Under the pieces are notes generated by a model, which had not been told where the DNA came from, did no database searches, and worked only from the letters and a program-made list of their open reading frames with translations. DNA of 64,000 bases from Yoonia maritima (lineage in GTDB: Bacteria; Pseudomonadota; Alphaproteobacteria; Rhodobacterales; Rhodobacteraceae): contig NZ_PKFN01000010.1 of NCBI RefSeq assembly GCF_002933395.1, positions 1 to 64,000 on the forward strand. The letters are read 5' to 3'. A program made the position numbers and the translations under genes. Shown piece by piece: positions 37,782 through 45,827 of this stretch (its first letter is position 1; each line of letters opens with the position of its first letter).

Positions 37782-38744
37782 CTAGTCACCAAGCCCAAGA
37801 CGCTTCATGCGCCGGTATAGCGTAGCGCGTCCGACGCCCAGCGCACGGGCGGCTTCGGACACGTTGCCGCTAGCACGGGCCAATGCTCGCACCACGGCGG
37901 CCCGTTCTGCTTTGACAAACCCTGTCGGGCCATCTTCGCGGCCAAAGATATCAGAGGCTGGGCGTGGCTTGATTGCGCCCAACAGTTCCAAATCAAACAC
38001 TTTGCGCGCATTCCGCGTTGCGCCAATTACGATGTCATCGGCATCTATGGCCAGCAATGTTGCAATGTCGGCATCCCCGCTATCTGCAACAACGATGCGC
38101 GCCTTCGGGAATGATGCGCGGAAAAAATCGGATTCAATGGACTTCGCCGTTTGCGCGACCATAGCCCCGATCAACTGATTATAGCTTTCGGTTTGATCCG
38201 CACGCGCGGATGAGACATCTAGTGCCGCAAGCAAACGGCCATCGATCCCAAAAATCGGGGCGTCCATGCAGCTCATTCCAATATTTCGGGCAAGAAAATG
38301 GTCATTGCGATGGATCGTCACTTGGCGCTTTTCAGTCAGGCAGGTGCCAATACCATTTGTGCCTTCGGCAGCCTCGCTCCAATCTGCACCCAGACACAGC
38401 CCCCATTCCTGAAAGGTATCAGTATCAGCGTCAGTACAGCGTTGATCTAGCACAATCCCAACTTCGTCCGTCAGCAAAACGCCGCACCCAGAATTCCCAA
38501 CCAGTCCAAAAAGGTGGTCCAGTTTAGGCGCAGCAACCATCATAAAACGGTCGTGTTTATTGCGCCGATCATGAAGTTCAGACGCATTAACAAGGTTGAC
38601 CGTGATATCATCGGCCGGGTCTAACCCATGGCGTTCGACAGACCGTCGCCAAGACGCCGCAAGCGACGAACGCGCAGCGGCGGATCCCGAGTTCACGGCA
38701 CCCATGATTTTATCAATGTGCAGCTTCTTTTCCGAAATGACCAT
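37782..38744 (-). CDS. AcoR-like regulator with GAF and Fis-type HTH but no AAA+ domain
   Basis: A 320-residue protein with an N-terminal AcoR segment (SLAASWRRSVERHGLDPA), a GAF-like sensor (AEGTNGIGTCLTEKRQVTIHRNDHFL, about residues 120-150) and a C-terminal Fis-type helix-turn-helix (NVSEAARALGVGRATLYRRMKRLGL, about 293-317). Full AcoR proteins carry a sigma-54-activating AAA+ domain of about 230 residues, which is missing. GGGAGGGGGG precedes ATG 38744. Palindromic TGAGACA-type sites lie upstream of this gene and of the aldehyde dehydrogenase gene, its likely target. Confidence 0.87.
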   Translation of the reverse strand: MVISEKKLHIDKIMGAVNSGSAAARSSLAASWRRSVERHGLDPADDITVNLVNASELHDRRNKHDRFMMVAAPKLDHLFGLVGNSGCGVLLTDEVGIVLDQRCTDADTDTFQEWGLCLGADWSEAAEGTNGIGTCLTEKRQVTIHRNDHFLARNIGMSCMDAPIFGIDGRLLAALDVSSARADQTESYNQLIGAMVAQTAKSIESDFFRASFPKARIVVADSGDADIATLLAIDADDIVIGATRNARKVFDLELLGAIKPRPASDIFGREDGPTGFVKAERAAVVRALARASGNVSEAARALGVGRATLYRRMKRLGLGD

Positions 38745-38792
38745 TCCCCCCTCCCGTGGTTACTGATCTTCCTCCCGTCGGGCACAATAGCC

Positions 38793-38812
38793 TGAGACAG
38801 TGCAAATGTCTC
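38793..38812. promoter_or_regulatory. Candidate autoregulatory site of the AcoR-like gene
   Basis: TGAGACA (38793-38799) and TGTCTC (38807-38812) form an inverted pair 50-70 bp upstream of the AcoR-like start, using the same hexamers as the palindrome in front of the aldehyde dehydrogenase but in reversed order with a 7-bp gap. Confidence 0.5.
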
Positions 38813-38838
38813 GGCTTGTGTTCATCACAGGCAAGTCT

Positions 38839-39741
38839 TCAACTTTGGGCGTTTTGGGAACTGCGAATATCCTGCACAGAAAAGTCGATCAGCGTTCGGA
38901 TTTTCCGTGGGAGAGCACGCCCCTCAAGGTACACTGCTCTAAGCGGGATCTCTTCGCATGTGAAGTCCGGAAACAGCGGGACTAGGGCACCCGACTTAAG
39001 CGCGTCAACCACAGCGAAATGCGGCGAATACACGATACCCTGCCCAGCAACCGCCAAATCACACGCCGCCCGAGCAGAGTTCACATGAAACCGTCCGGCT
39101 ACCGTCACGGCAGTTTCTTTCGTTTCGTTTTGGAACGTCCAGCGGCGCGCATTGCGACGGTTGGTGTCGACAATACAGGCATGGTCGGACAGCGCTGCAA
39201 CGGATTGTGGCATGCCGTATTTTGCAAGATACGCAGGGCTAGCGGCGACCACACTACGGATCATACCCAGTTTGCGCGTTTTTATTGACAACATATCCGT
39301 CGCACCCAAACGAAATGCGACATCAATCCCTTCTGAGGCCAAATCGACGTAATGATCGCTAAGCCGCATATCAAATGTCAGGTTCGGATGCTGCATGGCA
39401 AAACGACCCAGCATTGGGGCAATATAGGATTCTCCGAATGTGACGGGTGCTGACACACGAATAACCCCAGAAAACCCACGCGAACCTTCTGACACGTCCC
39501 CAAGCAGATCATCTAGTTCTTCCAGTAATGCTGGCGCCCTTGCCAACAGATCCTCGCCTGCGGGGGTCATACCCACGCGCCGCGTCGTGCGCTGAAACAA
39601 GCGCACCCCCAACTGTGTTTCAAGCTCTCCCACATATTTTGAGGTCAGACGATTTGATACGCCTAACTGTTCTGCGGCCGCCGTGAACGACCCGCTCTGC
39701 GCCGTCGCAACAAATGCGCGCAGTTGATCAAGCATATCCAT
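38839..39741 (-). CDS. LysR-family transcriptional regulator
   Basis: A 300-residue LysR protein with the usual winged helix (DMLDQLRAFVATAQSGSFTAAAEQLGVSNRLTSKYVGELETQLGVRLFQR) and a substrate-binding domain in the CrgA-like branch (FSGVIRVSAPVTFGESYIAPMLGRF). An open frame extends to TTG 39753; I prefer ATG 39741, with ATG 39735 also possible, because the family begins MDMLDQL. It is divergent from the LigB-type dioxygenase gene, and the 109-bp gap is A+T-rich as expected for LysR control. Confidence 0.88.
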   Translation of the reverse strand: MDMLDQLRAFVATAQSGSFTAAAEQLGVSNRLTSKYVGELETQLGVRLFQRTTRRVGMTPAGEDLLARAPALLEELDDLLGDVSEGSRGFSGVIRVSAPVTFGESYIAPMLGRFAMQHPNLTFDMRLSDHYVDLASEGIDVAFRLGATDMLSIKTRKLGMIRSVVAASPAYLAKYGMPQSVAALSDHACIVDTNRRNARRWTFQNETKETAVTVAGRFHVNSARAACDLAVAGQGIVYSPHFAVVDALKSGALVPLFPDFTCEEIPLRAVYLEGRALPRKIRTLIDFSVQDIRSSQNAQS

Positions 39742-39850
39742 AGCAAAATCCAATTAAGAACAAATTGTGGTAATTCAATCCATAGCTTCGCCATTTCGTG
39801 GATGCCAATCAAGACTTATGTTCACCTCAATCCATGAAAGGACCCTGAAA

Positions 39851-40675
39851 ATGAGCACTGCACATTCCCTGCGCAATTTGCGCGAAAGCCTAGCACCAAG
39901 CGAACGTATGCCTCTGGTCTTTTTGGGTCACGGAAGCCCAATGAACGCCATCGAAGACACGGAATACAGCCAAGCATGGACCAAATTAGGACACGCGCTA
40001 CCGCGACCGAATGCGATTCTTGTGGTTTCGGCACATTGGATGACGCAAGGAACCACATTGGTCGATGTATCAGCCCTACCCCGCACAATACACGATTTTC
40101 GCGGCTTCCCCGACGCCCTGTTCGCGCAGCAATACCCGGCCCCCGGCGCGCCCAATCTTGCACGCGAAGTCGTATCGATCCTAGCAAGCCACCACGCCCA
40201 AGAGGACGACACATGGGGTTTAGACCACGGCGCATGGACCGTTCTAAAGTTCCTGTATCCGAATGCCGATGTTCCGGTCTTTCAAATCTCAATAGATATG
40301 ACACGTGACCTTAGCTATCAGCTTGAGATCGGGAAAACCCTGTCAGAATTGCGTGATCGCGGCGTACTGATCCTTGGTTCTGGCAATGTGGTGCACAATT
40401 TACGTGCGGTACAACATGGCGGTAAACCACAAGATTTTGCATTAGAGTTCGACAGCCTTGTAGCAAATCGTTTAACGGAAAGAGATTTTAGCGCGCTCGC
40501 GGATCGTCAATCATTGGGGTCGTTACTGCAAATGGCACACCCGTCCGTCGATCACTATCTACCTGCCCTCACAATTGCAGGGGCATCGACAGAAAAAGAC
40601 CAGTTAACGTTCATGACCGATGCCATCGATCTGGGGTCTGTATCGATGCGATCGTTTGTCTTTCACGACAGCTAA
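39851..40675 (+). CDS. ygiD: LigB-type extradiol ring-cleavage dioxygenase (DODA/YgiD family)
   Basis: A 274-residue member of the class III extradiol dioxygenase family with His-rich metal-binding segments LGHGSPMNAIED (near the N-terminus), VVSAHWMTQG and WGLDHGAWTVLKFLYP, plus SGNVVHNLR. E. coli YgiD is a 4,5-DOPA dioxygenase; the natural substrate of the bacterial family is otherwise unclear. ATG 39851 follows AAAGGA; the upstream extension is rejected. It is likely regulated by the divergent LysR protein. It belongs to no operon. Confidence 0.85.
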   Translation: MSTAHSLRNLRESLAPSERMPLVFLGHGSPMNAIEDTEYSQAWTKLGHALPRPNAILVVSAHWMTQGTTLVDVSALPRTIHDFRGFPDALFAQQYPAPGAPNLAREVVSILASHHAQEDDTWGLDHGAWTVLKFLYPNADVPVFQISIDMTRDLSYQLEIGKTLSELRDRGVLILGSGNVVHNLRAVQHGGKPQDFALEFDSLVANRLTERDFSALADRQSLGSLLQMAHPSVDHYLPALTIAGASTEKDQLTFMTDAIDLGSVSMRSFVFHDS

Positions 40676-40680
40676 ACCCT

Positions 40681-40713
40681 AAAGGGTCAGTGGTTAAATA
40701 CCGCTGACCCTTT
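40681..40713. terminator. Bidirectional terminator
   Basis: Fourteen-bp arms AAAGGGTCAGTGGT and ACCGCTGACCCTTT (one wobble) flank TAAAT, directly between the convergent dioxygenase and zinc dehydrogenase genes. Both strands end in a short T-rich run. Confidence 0.9.
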
Positions 40714-40718
40714 GTAAG

Positions 40719-41771
40719 TTACTGTGGCAGTTCGATTTGCAGCTTCACATCCTCTGGCGAAGCAGACGCAGCAACATCGAACGCGTGGACGCTATCTTCG
40801 AACGCAAATGTGCGCGTGATAAGTGGCTTTACATCAATCGCACCGGAACTCAGCATTCCAACACAGCGCGGGAAAACATGGGCATAGCGGAAAATATTTT
40901 CGACACGCGCCTCGCGGACCATTGCAGCGCCTGCATCGTATGAAATCGGCTCTGGCTGGCCACCGATCATGACGACACAACCGCCTGGGGCAAGTGGTTG
41001 AAAAACCTGCGCGGCGGCTTGGGGTGATCCTGTTGCCTCGAACACAACGTCGGCCCCCCAACAATCAGTTGCGGTAAGAACAATATCGACAAGGTTTTGC
41101 TGTGATACGTTTACCGGTGTGATCGCTTGCGACAGCCCAGCCGCAATTTCCAGTTTTTTCTCAGCTAAGTCACTGACAAACACGCGCGCGCAGCCTGCTG
41201 CGATTGCCGACAGCGCCGTGACCAATCCGATTGGCCCAGCACCCATAACGACGGCAACGTCGCCAGGTTTGATCCGCGCCTTAGTCGCGGCATGCACGCC
41301 GACCGCCAATGGTTCAACCATCGCCGCCTCAGCAAAGCTAACGTTATCAGGCAAGCGAAACGTAAAATCAGCGGGGTGCACGCAGGTCGGTCGTAAAATT
41401 CCATGCACTGGTGGGGTCGCCCAAAACCGAACCGCCGGATCGATGTTATACATCCCCAACCGTGCAGCTTTTGATGTAGGGTCCGGGATGCCGGGTTCCA
41501 TGCACACACGATCACCGATTGAAAGGTTCGTTACCTCTGCTCCCAGCTCAATCACTGTGCCGGAAGCCTCGTGCCCAAGTACCATCGGCGCGTTCACGAC
41601 AAAGGGACCAATGCGACCATGCGTATAGTAATGCACATCCGACCCACAGATTCCCACAGTATGCAATTTTATCCGTACATCGCGCGGCCCAAGCGTTTCT
41701 TCTGCTTTTGATATTTCGGGAAAGTCGCGCAGCGACAGTTCGTCTTGACGTTCAAGAACCAGCGATTTCAT
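40719..41771 (-). CDS. Zinc-dependent polyol dehydrogenase (xylitol/sorbitol dehydrogenase type)
   Basis: The 350-residue medium-chain dehydrogenase has the catalytic-zinc segments [13 protein letters not shown] (Cys42) and GHEASG, the [11 protein letters not shown] helix and the Rossmann motif [13 protein letters not shown] with VSDLAEKK after it (Asp suggests NAD). The sequence around [21 protein letters not shown] is specific to the sorbitol/xylitol dehydrogenase group. ATG 41771 follows GGAGGC; the longer frame is rejected. It oxidises a sugar alcohol to a ketose; the exact polyol is undecided. It is flanked by terminators on both sides. Confidence 0.9.
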   Translation of the reverse strand: MKSLVLERQDELSLRDFPEISKAEETLGPRDVRIKLHTVGICGSDVHYYTHGRIGPFVVNAPMVLGHEASGTVIELGAEVTNLSIGDRVCMEPGIPDPTSKAARLGMYNIDPAVRFWATPPVHGILRPTCVHPADFTFRLPDNVSFAEAAMVEPLAVGVHAATKARIKPGDVAVVMGAGPIGLVTALSAIAAGCARVFVSDLAEKKLEIAAGLSQAITPVNVSQQNLVDIVLTATDCWGADVVFEATGSPQAAAQVFQPLAPGGCVVMIGGQPEPISYDAGAAMVREARVENIFRYAHVFPRCVGMLSSGAIDVKPLITRTFAFEDSVHAFDVAASASPEDVKLQIELPQ

Positions 41772-41843
41772 GAGACATGCCTCCACACTTGTCATTGTGC
41801 AACACCAGTGCCCATCCGCCGCCAAAGATCAAGCGCCAGTCAC

Positions 41844-41877
41844 AAAAAGGGGCGCAAGCATGTTGCCGCGCCCCTTT
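41844..41877 (-). terminator. Terminator of the pobA-pcaCHG operon
   Basis: On the minus strand the stem GGGGCGC with GCGCCCC, ~12-nt loop, is followed by five T. It lies 24 bp downstream of the pcaG stop. Confidence 0.85.
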
Positions 41878-41900
41878 CAAATTGTCTGTATGATGTCAGA

Positions 41901-42518
41901 TCAAATATCGAAAAAGATCGTCTCGCCTTCGCCTTGCAGGCGGATGTCGAACCGGTAAACACCGTCGGCTTCTTTCTTGGCCAGCAGTGTCGGCACCCGG
42001 TTTTGGTGTTCGATCCGAGTTAGGATCGGGTCGGCCGCGTTCGCGTCCGCCTCGTCTTCGAAATACATGCGTGTGTGCAGACCGATGTTGATCCCGCGCG
42101 CAACAACCCAAAAGGTCACATGCGGGGCCTGCATCCGGCCATCAGGGAACGGGACCGTGCCCGGCTTCACGGTGTCAAAGGTAAATTCACCCGTATTCAT
42201 ATCACCTGGTGACCGGCCCCACCCCGTAAAGTTTGGGTCTGCCTGTCCGCGCGTTTCATTGGCAGAATTGAACAGGCCCTCACCGTCTGGCTGCCAGATT
42301 TCGATCATAGCATCGCGCAGTGGCGTTCCAGTGCCGTCAAACACTGTCCCTTTGATCATGATTTCCTGACCTTTGACCGGGCCGGTCTTCATGGACGCGC
42401 CTAGGTCTTCGCCGTAAATATCGATTCCCGTGAATTTCGGGGTGCATCCGATATGAACATATGGGCCAGCCGTCTGGCTGGGGCTTTCTTTGAGGTATTC
42501 ATCAAGTTTCTGAACCAT
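41901..42518 (-). CDS. pcaG: Protocatechuate 3,4-dioxygenase alpha subunit
   Basis: A 205-residue intradiol dioxygenase subunit (TAGPYVHIG, AMIEIWQPDGEG, FTGWGRSPGDMNTGEFTFDTVKPG, APHVTFWVVARGINIGLHTRMYF). It is the non-iron-binding alpha subunit that pairs with PcaH to open protocatechuate to 3-carboxymuconate. It lies 2 bp downstream of pcaH and ends the pobA-pcaC-pcaH-pcaG operon. Length fits the family (about 200). Confidence 0.95.
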   Translation of the reverse strand: MVQKLDEYLKESPSQTAGPYVHIGCTPKFTGIDIYGEDLGASMKTGPVKGQEIMIKGTVFDGTGTPLRDAMIEIWQPDGEGLFNSANETRGQADPNFTGWGRSPGDMNTGEFTFDTVKPGTVPFPDGRMQAPHVTFWVVARGINIGLHTRMYFEDEADANAADPILTRIEHQNRVPTLLAKKEADGVYRFDIRLQGEGETIFFDI

Positions 42519-42520
42519 AA

Positions 42521-43258
42521 TTACATTCCCTCAACACGGTTTTCAAAGAACGTCTGACGACGGCCGCGCAGGACGATGTCAAACTTATAGGCACGTGAAT
42601 CCATTGGCACAGTGCGGTGCATATCCAAAGGTGCGATCAGCGATTCAACAGCAGCTTTGTCGTCGATGGTATCAACGATGGGGCACAGCCAGATATGCGG
42701 GTCACCTTCGAAATACATCTGCGTAATCAGGCGCTGGGCAAAACCATGACCAAAGACGCTAAAGTGGATATGCGCAGGGCGCCAATCATTCATGCCATTG
42801 GGCCATGGGTACGGACCGGGCTGAATGGTGCGGAATTCATATGATCCGTCTTCGCCCGTGATCGTACGCCCGCAACCACCAAAGTTGGGGTCAAGCGGCG
42901 CAAGATAGCTTTCTTTCTTGTGGCGGTAACGGCCACCCGCGTTGGCCTGCCAGAATTCCAGCAGCGCACCGGGAACAGGACGGCCCATTTCATCCAACAC
43001 ACGGCCATGCACGATGATACGCGGACCAATCGCGCTTTCACCCGAGGCGGCGTAGTTGTGGATCAGGTCGTTATCCAAATCGCCCAGCATGTTGTGGCCA
43101 AAAACCGGGTTGGTTTCTTCGCTAAGGGTCGTTGGGAATGAAAGCAGGGCGGCTTGCGGGCTGCGCTTGACCGAAGTCTTATATTGCGGCGTCAGCGCGG
43201 CGGGCTGCCAATTGCGGTCACGAGGAACAAAGCCCCCTGTGTTTTTGATGATTGTCAT
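42521..43258 (-). CDS. pcaH: Protocatechuate 3,4-dioxygenase beta subunit
   Basis: A 245-residue catalytic subunit. The non-haem iron ligands of intradiol enzymes (two Tyr, two His) are present: the Tyr in GPYPWPNG and the His pair in [14 protein letters not shown], with the other Tyr upstream ([12 protein letters not shown] region). It oxidatively cleaves protocatechuate between the two hydroxyls with O2. ATG 43258 overlaps the end of pcaC by 4 bp and follows GAGGT. Confidence 0.95.
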   Translation of the reverse strand: MTIIKNTGGFVPRDRNWQPAALTPQYKTSVKRSPQAALLSFPTTLSEETNPVFGHNMLGDLDNDLIHNYAASGESAIGPRIIVHGRVLDEMGRPVPGALLEFWQANAGGRYRHKKESYLAPLDPNFGGCGRTITGEDGSYEFRTIQPGPYPWPNGMNDWRPAHIHFSVFGHGFAQRLITQMYFEGDPHIWLCPIVDTIDDKAAVESLIAPLDMHRTVPMDSRAYKFDIVLRGRRQTFFENRVEGM

Positions 43259-43635
43259 ACCTCGACTCCCAATTCGGCGAAGGTTTGTTTAGCAAGTTTG
43301 ATCGCATGATTGGCCTTAGGCACCCCGGCATAAACCGCCACATGCATAAAGGCCTGAAGAATATCTTCGGGGCTTGCGCCCGTGTTCTGACTGGCGCGGA
43401 TATGCATCGGGATTTCTTCGAAATTCCCAGTCGCGGCCAGTAAGGCAAGCGTCAACATAGACCGTTCGCGGCGGCTGATCGTGTCGTCAGACCACAAGGT
43501 GCCCCATGCGCCTTCGGTGATCATCGACTGGAACGGCACGTCAAAGGTCGATTTGTTCGCCTCTGCACGGTCGACATGCGCGTCTCCCAGAACCTCTCGG
43601 CGGGTTTTCATGCCTGTGTCGTATCGGTTGGTCAT
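43255..43635 (-). CDS. pcaC: 4-carboxymuconolactone decarboxylase
   Basis: A 126-residue member of the AhpD-like carboxymuconolactone decarboxylase family ([64 protein letters not shown]). It turns 4-carboxymuconolactone into the beta-ketoadipate enol-lactone that PcaD uses. Size is typical (about 130). It lies 19 bp after pobA and overlaps pcaH. Confidence 0.94.
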   Translation of the reverse strand: MTNRYDTGMKTRREVLGDAHVDRAEANKSTFDVPFQSMITEGAWGTLWSDDTISRRERSMLTLALLAATGNFEEIPMHIRASQNTGASPEDILQAFMHVAVYAGVPKANHAIKLAKQTFAELGVEV

Positions 43636-43654
43636 CTGTTTGGCCTTTCAGCAA

Positions 43655-44824
43655 TCAATAGGGCAAGCCCACATAGTTTTCGGCCATCGCTTGCTGCGCG
43701 GCTTTATTTTCGCGCAGGAACTCAAGCTCTGCGAGTTGGATTTTATAGTCGAAATCCGTCTGGTCCGGGAAACGGTGCATTAGGGACGAGAACCACCAGC
43801 TAAACCGTTCCGCTTTCCAAACGCGGGCAAGCGCCTTTTGTGAATAGGTATCGATACCTTCGGAACTGTTGTTCTCATAAAAATCACGCAGACCGTTATA
43901 TAGGTAATGCACATCAGACGCGGCGGTGTTCAGCCCCTTGGCACCTGTTGGCGGCACGATATGGGCGGCATCACCGCAAAGGAACAACCGGCCCCAACGC
44001 ATAGGTTCGGTCACAAATGACCGCAGCGGCGCAATGGATTTTTCAATCGACGGCCCTGTGACCAGCTGTTCGGCCTGATCCGCAGGGATGCGGCGCTTTA
44101 GTTCTTCCCAGAATGCATCGTCGGTCCAATCGTCTGGGCTGTCTGACAGCGAACACTGGATGTAATAGCGGCTTAGTTTTTCGTTCCGCATCGAACACAG
44201 TGCAAAGCCACGTGATGAATTCGCATAGATCAGTTCGTGGTTCACTGGCGGTGTTTCTGACAAAATGCCAAGCCAACCAAACGGATAAATCTTTTCGTAT
44301 TCTTTGCGCACGTCCAACGGAATTGCCTGACGGCTGACGCCATGAAAACCGTCACAGCCCGCAATGAAATCGCAATCAACGCGACGGGCCTCGCCTGCGA
44401 CATCATAGGTCACATAAGGCGCGTCGCTGTCAGCATCGTGGATAACGACGTTTTCAACATTAAATTCGATCTTACCGTTGGCCTTTTCACGGGCCTCGTA
44501 CAGATCGCGGGTAACCTCGGTTTGGCCGTAAACCATCACCGCGTGCCCAGTGTGTTCGCTGAAATCGACGCGGAAAATTTCGTCGTCATATGAAATCAGC
44601 GTGCCATCGTGCAGATATCCTTCTTTATCCATCCGTTCGGAAACACCTGCCTCGCGCATCAGATCAAGCAGCCCGCGTTCCAACACGCCCGCCCGGATAC
44701 GACCCAGAACATAGTCCTTTGTCTTGCGTTCCAGAACGACACTGTCGATCCCACGTGTGTACAATAGCTGCGACAAAAGCAGGCCCGATGGCCCGCCCCC
44801 AATGATGAGGACTTGCGTTTTCAT
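43655..44824 (-). CDS. pobA: 4-hydroxybenzoate 3-monooxygenase
   Basis: A 389-residue flavoprotein hydroxylase with FAD motif IIGGGPSGLLLSQLL (7-21), the conserved GCDGFHG segment near 160 and CGDAAHIVPPTGAKGLN near 285. It makes protocatechuate from 4-hydroxybenzoate with NADPH and O2. It is the first gene of the pob-pca operon, starting at ATG 44824 with GGAGA upstream, divergent from the LysR gene. It receives 4-hydroxybenzoate made by the hydroxycinnamate operon to the right. Confidence 0.95.
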   Translation of the reverse strand: MKTQVLIIGGGPSGLLLSQLLYTRGIDSVVLERKTKDYVLGRIRAGVLERGLLDLMREAGVSERMDKEGYLHDGTLISYDDEIFRVDFSEHTGHAVMVYGQTEVTRDLYEAREKANGKIEFNVENVVIHDADSDAPYVTYDVAGEARRVDCDFIAGCDGFHGVSRQAIPLDVRKEYEKIYPFGWLGILSETPPVNHELIYANSSRGFALCSMRNEKLSRYYIQCSLSDSPDDWTDDAFWEELKRRIPADQAEQLVTGPSIEKSIAPLRSFVTEPMRWGRLFLCGDAAHIVPPTGAKGLNTAASDVHYLYNGLRDFYENNSSEGIDTYSQKALARVWKAERFSWWFSSLMHRFPDQTDFDYKIQLAELEFLRENKAAQQAMAENYVGLPY

Positions 44825-44854
44825 GTGTGTCTCCGACTCTCTTACCTATGCAAT

Positions 44855-44916
44855 TTGCCTATCATTTTTAGATATGTAAAATGACATTTAGATCGTTTTA
44901 CTTTCCAAATAGGCAA
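44855..44916. promoter_or_regulatory. Divergent pobA/pcaQ control region with nested inverted repeats
   Basis: TTGCCTAT (44855-44862) and ATAGGCAA (44909-44916) are perfect 8-bp arms; inside them GTAAAA (44876-44881) and TTTTAC (44896-44901) form a second pair. The outer right arm runs into the ribosome-binding region of the LysR gene. This nested symmetry fits LysR-type control of both genes. Confidence 0.5.
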
Positions 44917-44918
44917 CT

Positions 44919-45827
44919 GTGGACCGCAGAATTAAATTTCGTCACCTAGAGGCGTTCACCCACATTGCTCGGGCCAAAAGCCTGAAACGCGCGGCTGAGC
45001 AGCTACATCTGACGCAACCCGCGATTTCAAAAACGCTCAAGGACCTTGAGGTGATCATCGGCAAGCAGCTGATGGATCGCGGCCGTGCTGGTGTGCGGCT
45101 GACGCCCGAGGGCGAAGTATTCTTGACCTTTGCCGAACAAAGCATGCAAGCGCTGCAAACTGGATTAAGCAGCGTGGCCAGCATTGGGGCTGGCGGCAAT
45201 CCCACATTGACCGTGGGCGCCCTGCCCAGTGTGGCAAGCCAACTGCTTCCGTGGGCGGTTCAGGATTTTCGGCAAAAGTCACCGGGTACGGTCGTGCAAT
45301 TGCTTGAAGGACCCCACGAATATATGACTGACCGCCTGCGCGCGGGCGCTCTTGATCTCGCGGTTGGGCGTTTGGGACGGCCCGAAAGTATGGTCGGCCT
45401 ATCCTTCACACAACTCTATTCCGAAGAAGTCGCGATTGTTGTTGCCCCAAACCATCCGTTGGCCGGTGCAACGCAGCTTGAACAGCTTGATGGATTCCCA
45501 ATCATCTATCCACCGCAAGCAGCGGCGATCCGACCCTTGGTAGCAGGCAAACTGATCGCCTCGGGCCTTCCGCTGTTCAACAACCGGATCGAAAGCGCAT
45601 CCGGCGAATTCGGACGTGCAATGGCCTTGGGCAAGGCGCAAGCAATATGGTTCATCTCACGCGGCGTCGTCGCCAATGATCTGGAAAGCGGGCGATTGGT
45701 GGCAATCGATATCGACATGTCGGCCACGACAGGCGCCATCGGGGTCATGGCAAGGTCCGAAGAAGTCCCCAGCGCAATCGCCCATCTATTCCGGCAAAGC
45801 CTGTTAGACTACGTGCAGTGCCCTTAG
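44919..45827 (+). CDS. pcaQ: LysR-family regulator, PcaQ type
   Basis: A 302-residue LysR protein of the PcaQ branch (IKFRHLEAFTHIARAKSLKRAAEQLHLTQPAISKTLKDLEVIIGKQLMDRGRAGVRLT, then PWAVQDFRQKSPGTVVQLLEGPHEYMTDRLRAGALDLAVGRLG). The start is GTG 44919. PcaQ in other alphaproteobacteria activates protocatechuate genes in response to the PcaC product. It is divergent from pobA-pcaCHG. Its stop codon overlaps the convergent acyl-CoA dehydrogenase stop. Confidence 0.88.
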   Translation: MDRRIKFRHLEAFTHIARAKSLKRAAEQLHLTQPAISKTLKDLEVIIGKQLMDRGRAGVRLTPEGEVFLTFAEQSMQALQTGLSSVASIGAGGNPTLTVGALPSVASQLLPWAVQDFRQKSPGTVVQLLEGPHEYMTDRLRAGALDLAVGRLGRPESMVGLSFTQLYSEEVAIVVAPNHPLAGATQLEQLDGFPIIYPPQAAAIRPLVAGKLIASGLPLFNNRIESASGEFGRAMALGKAQAIWFISRGVVANDLESGRLVAIDIDMSATTGAIGVMARSEEVPSAIAHLFRQSLLDYVQCP

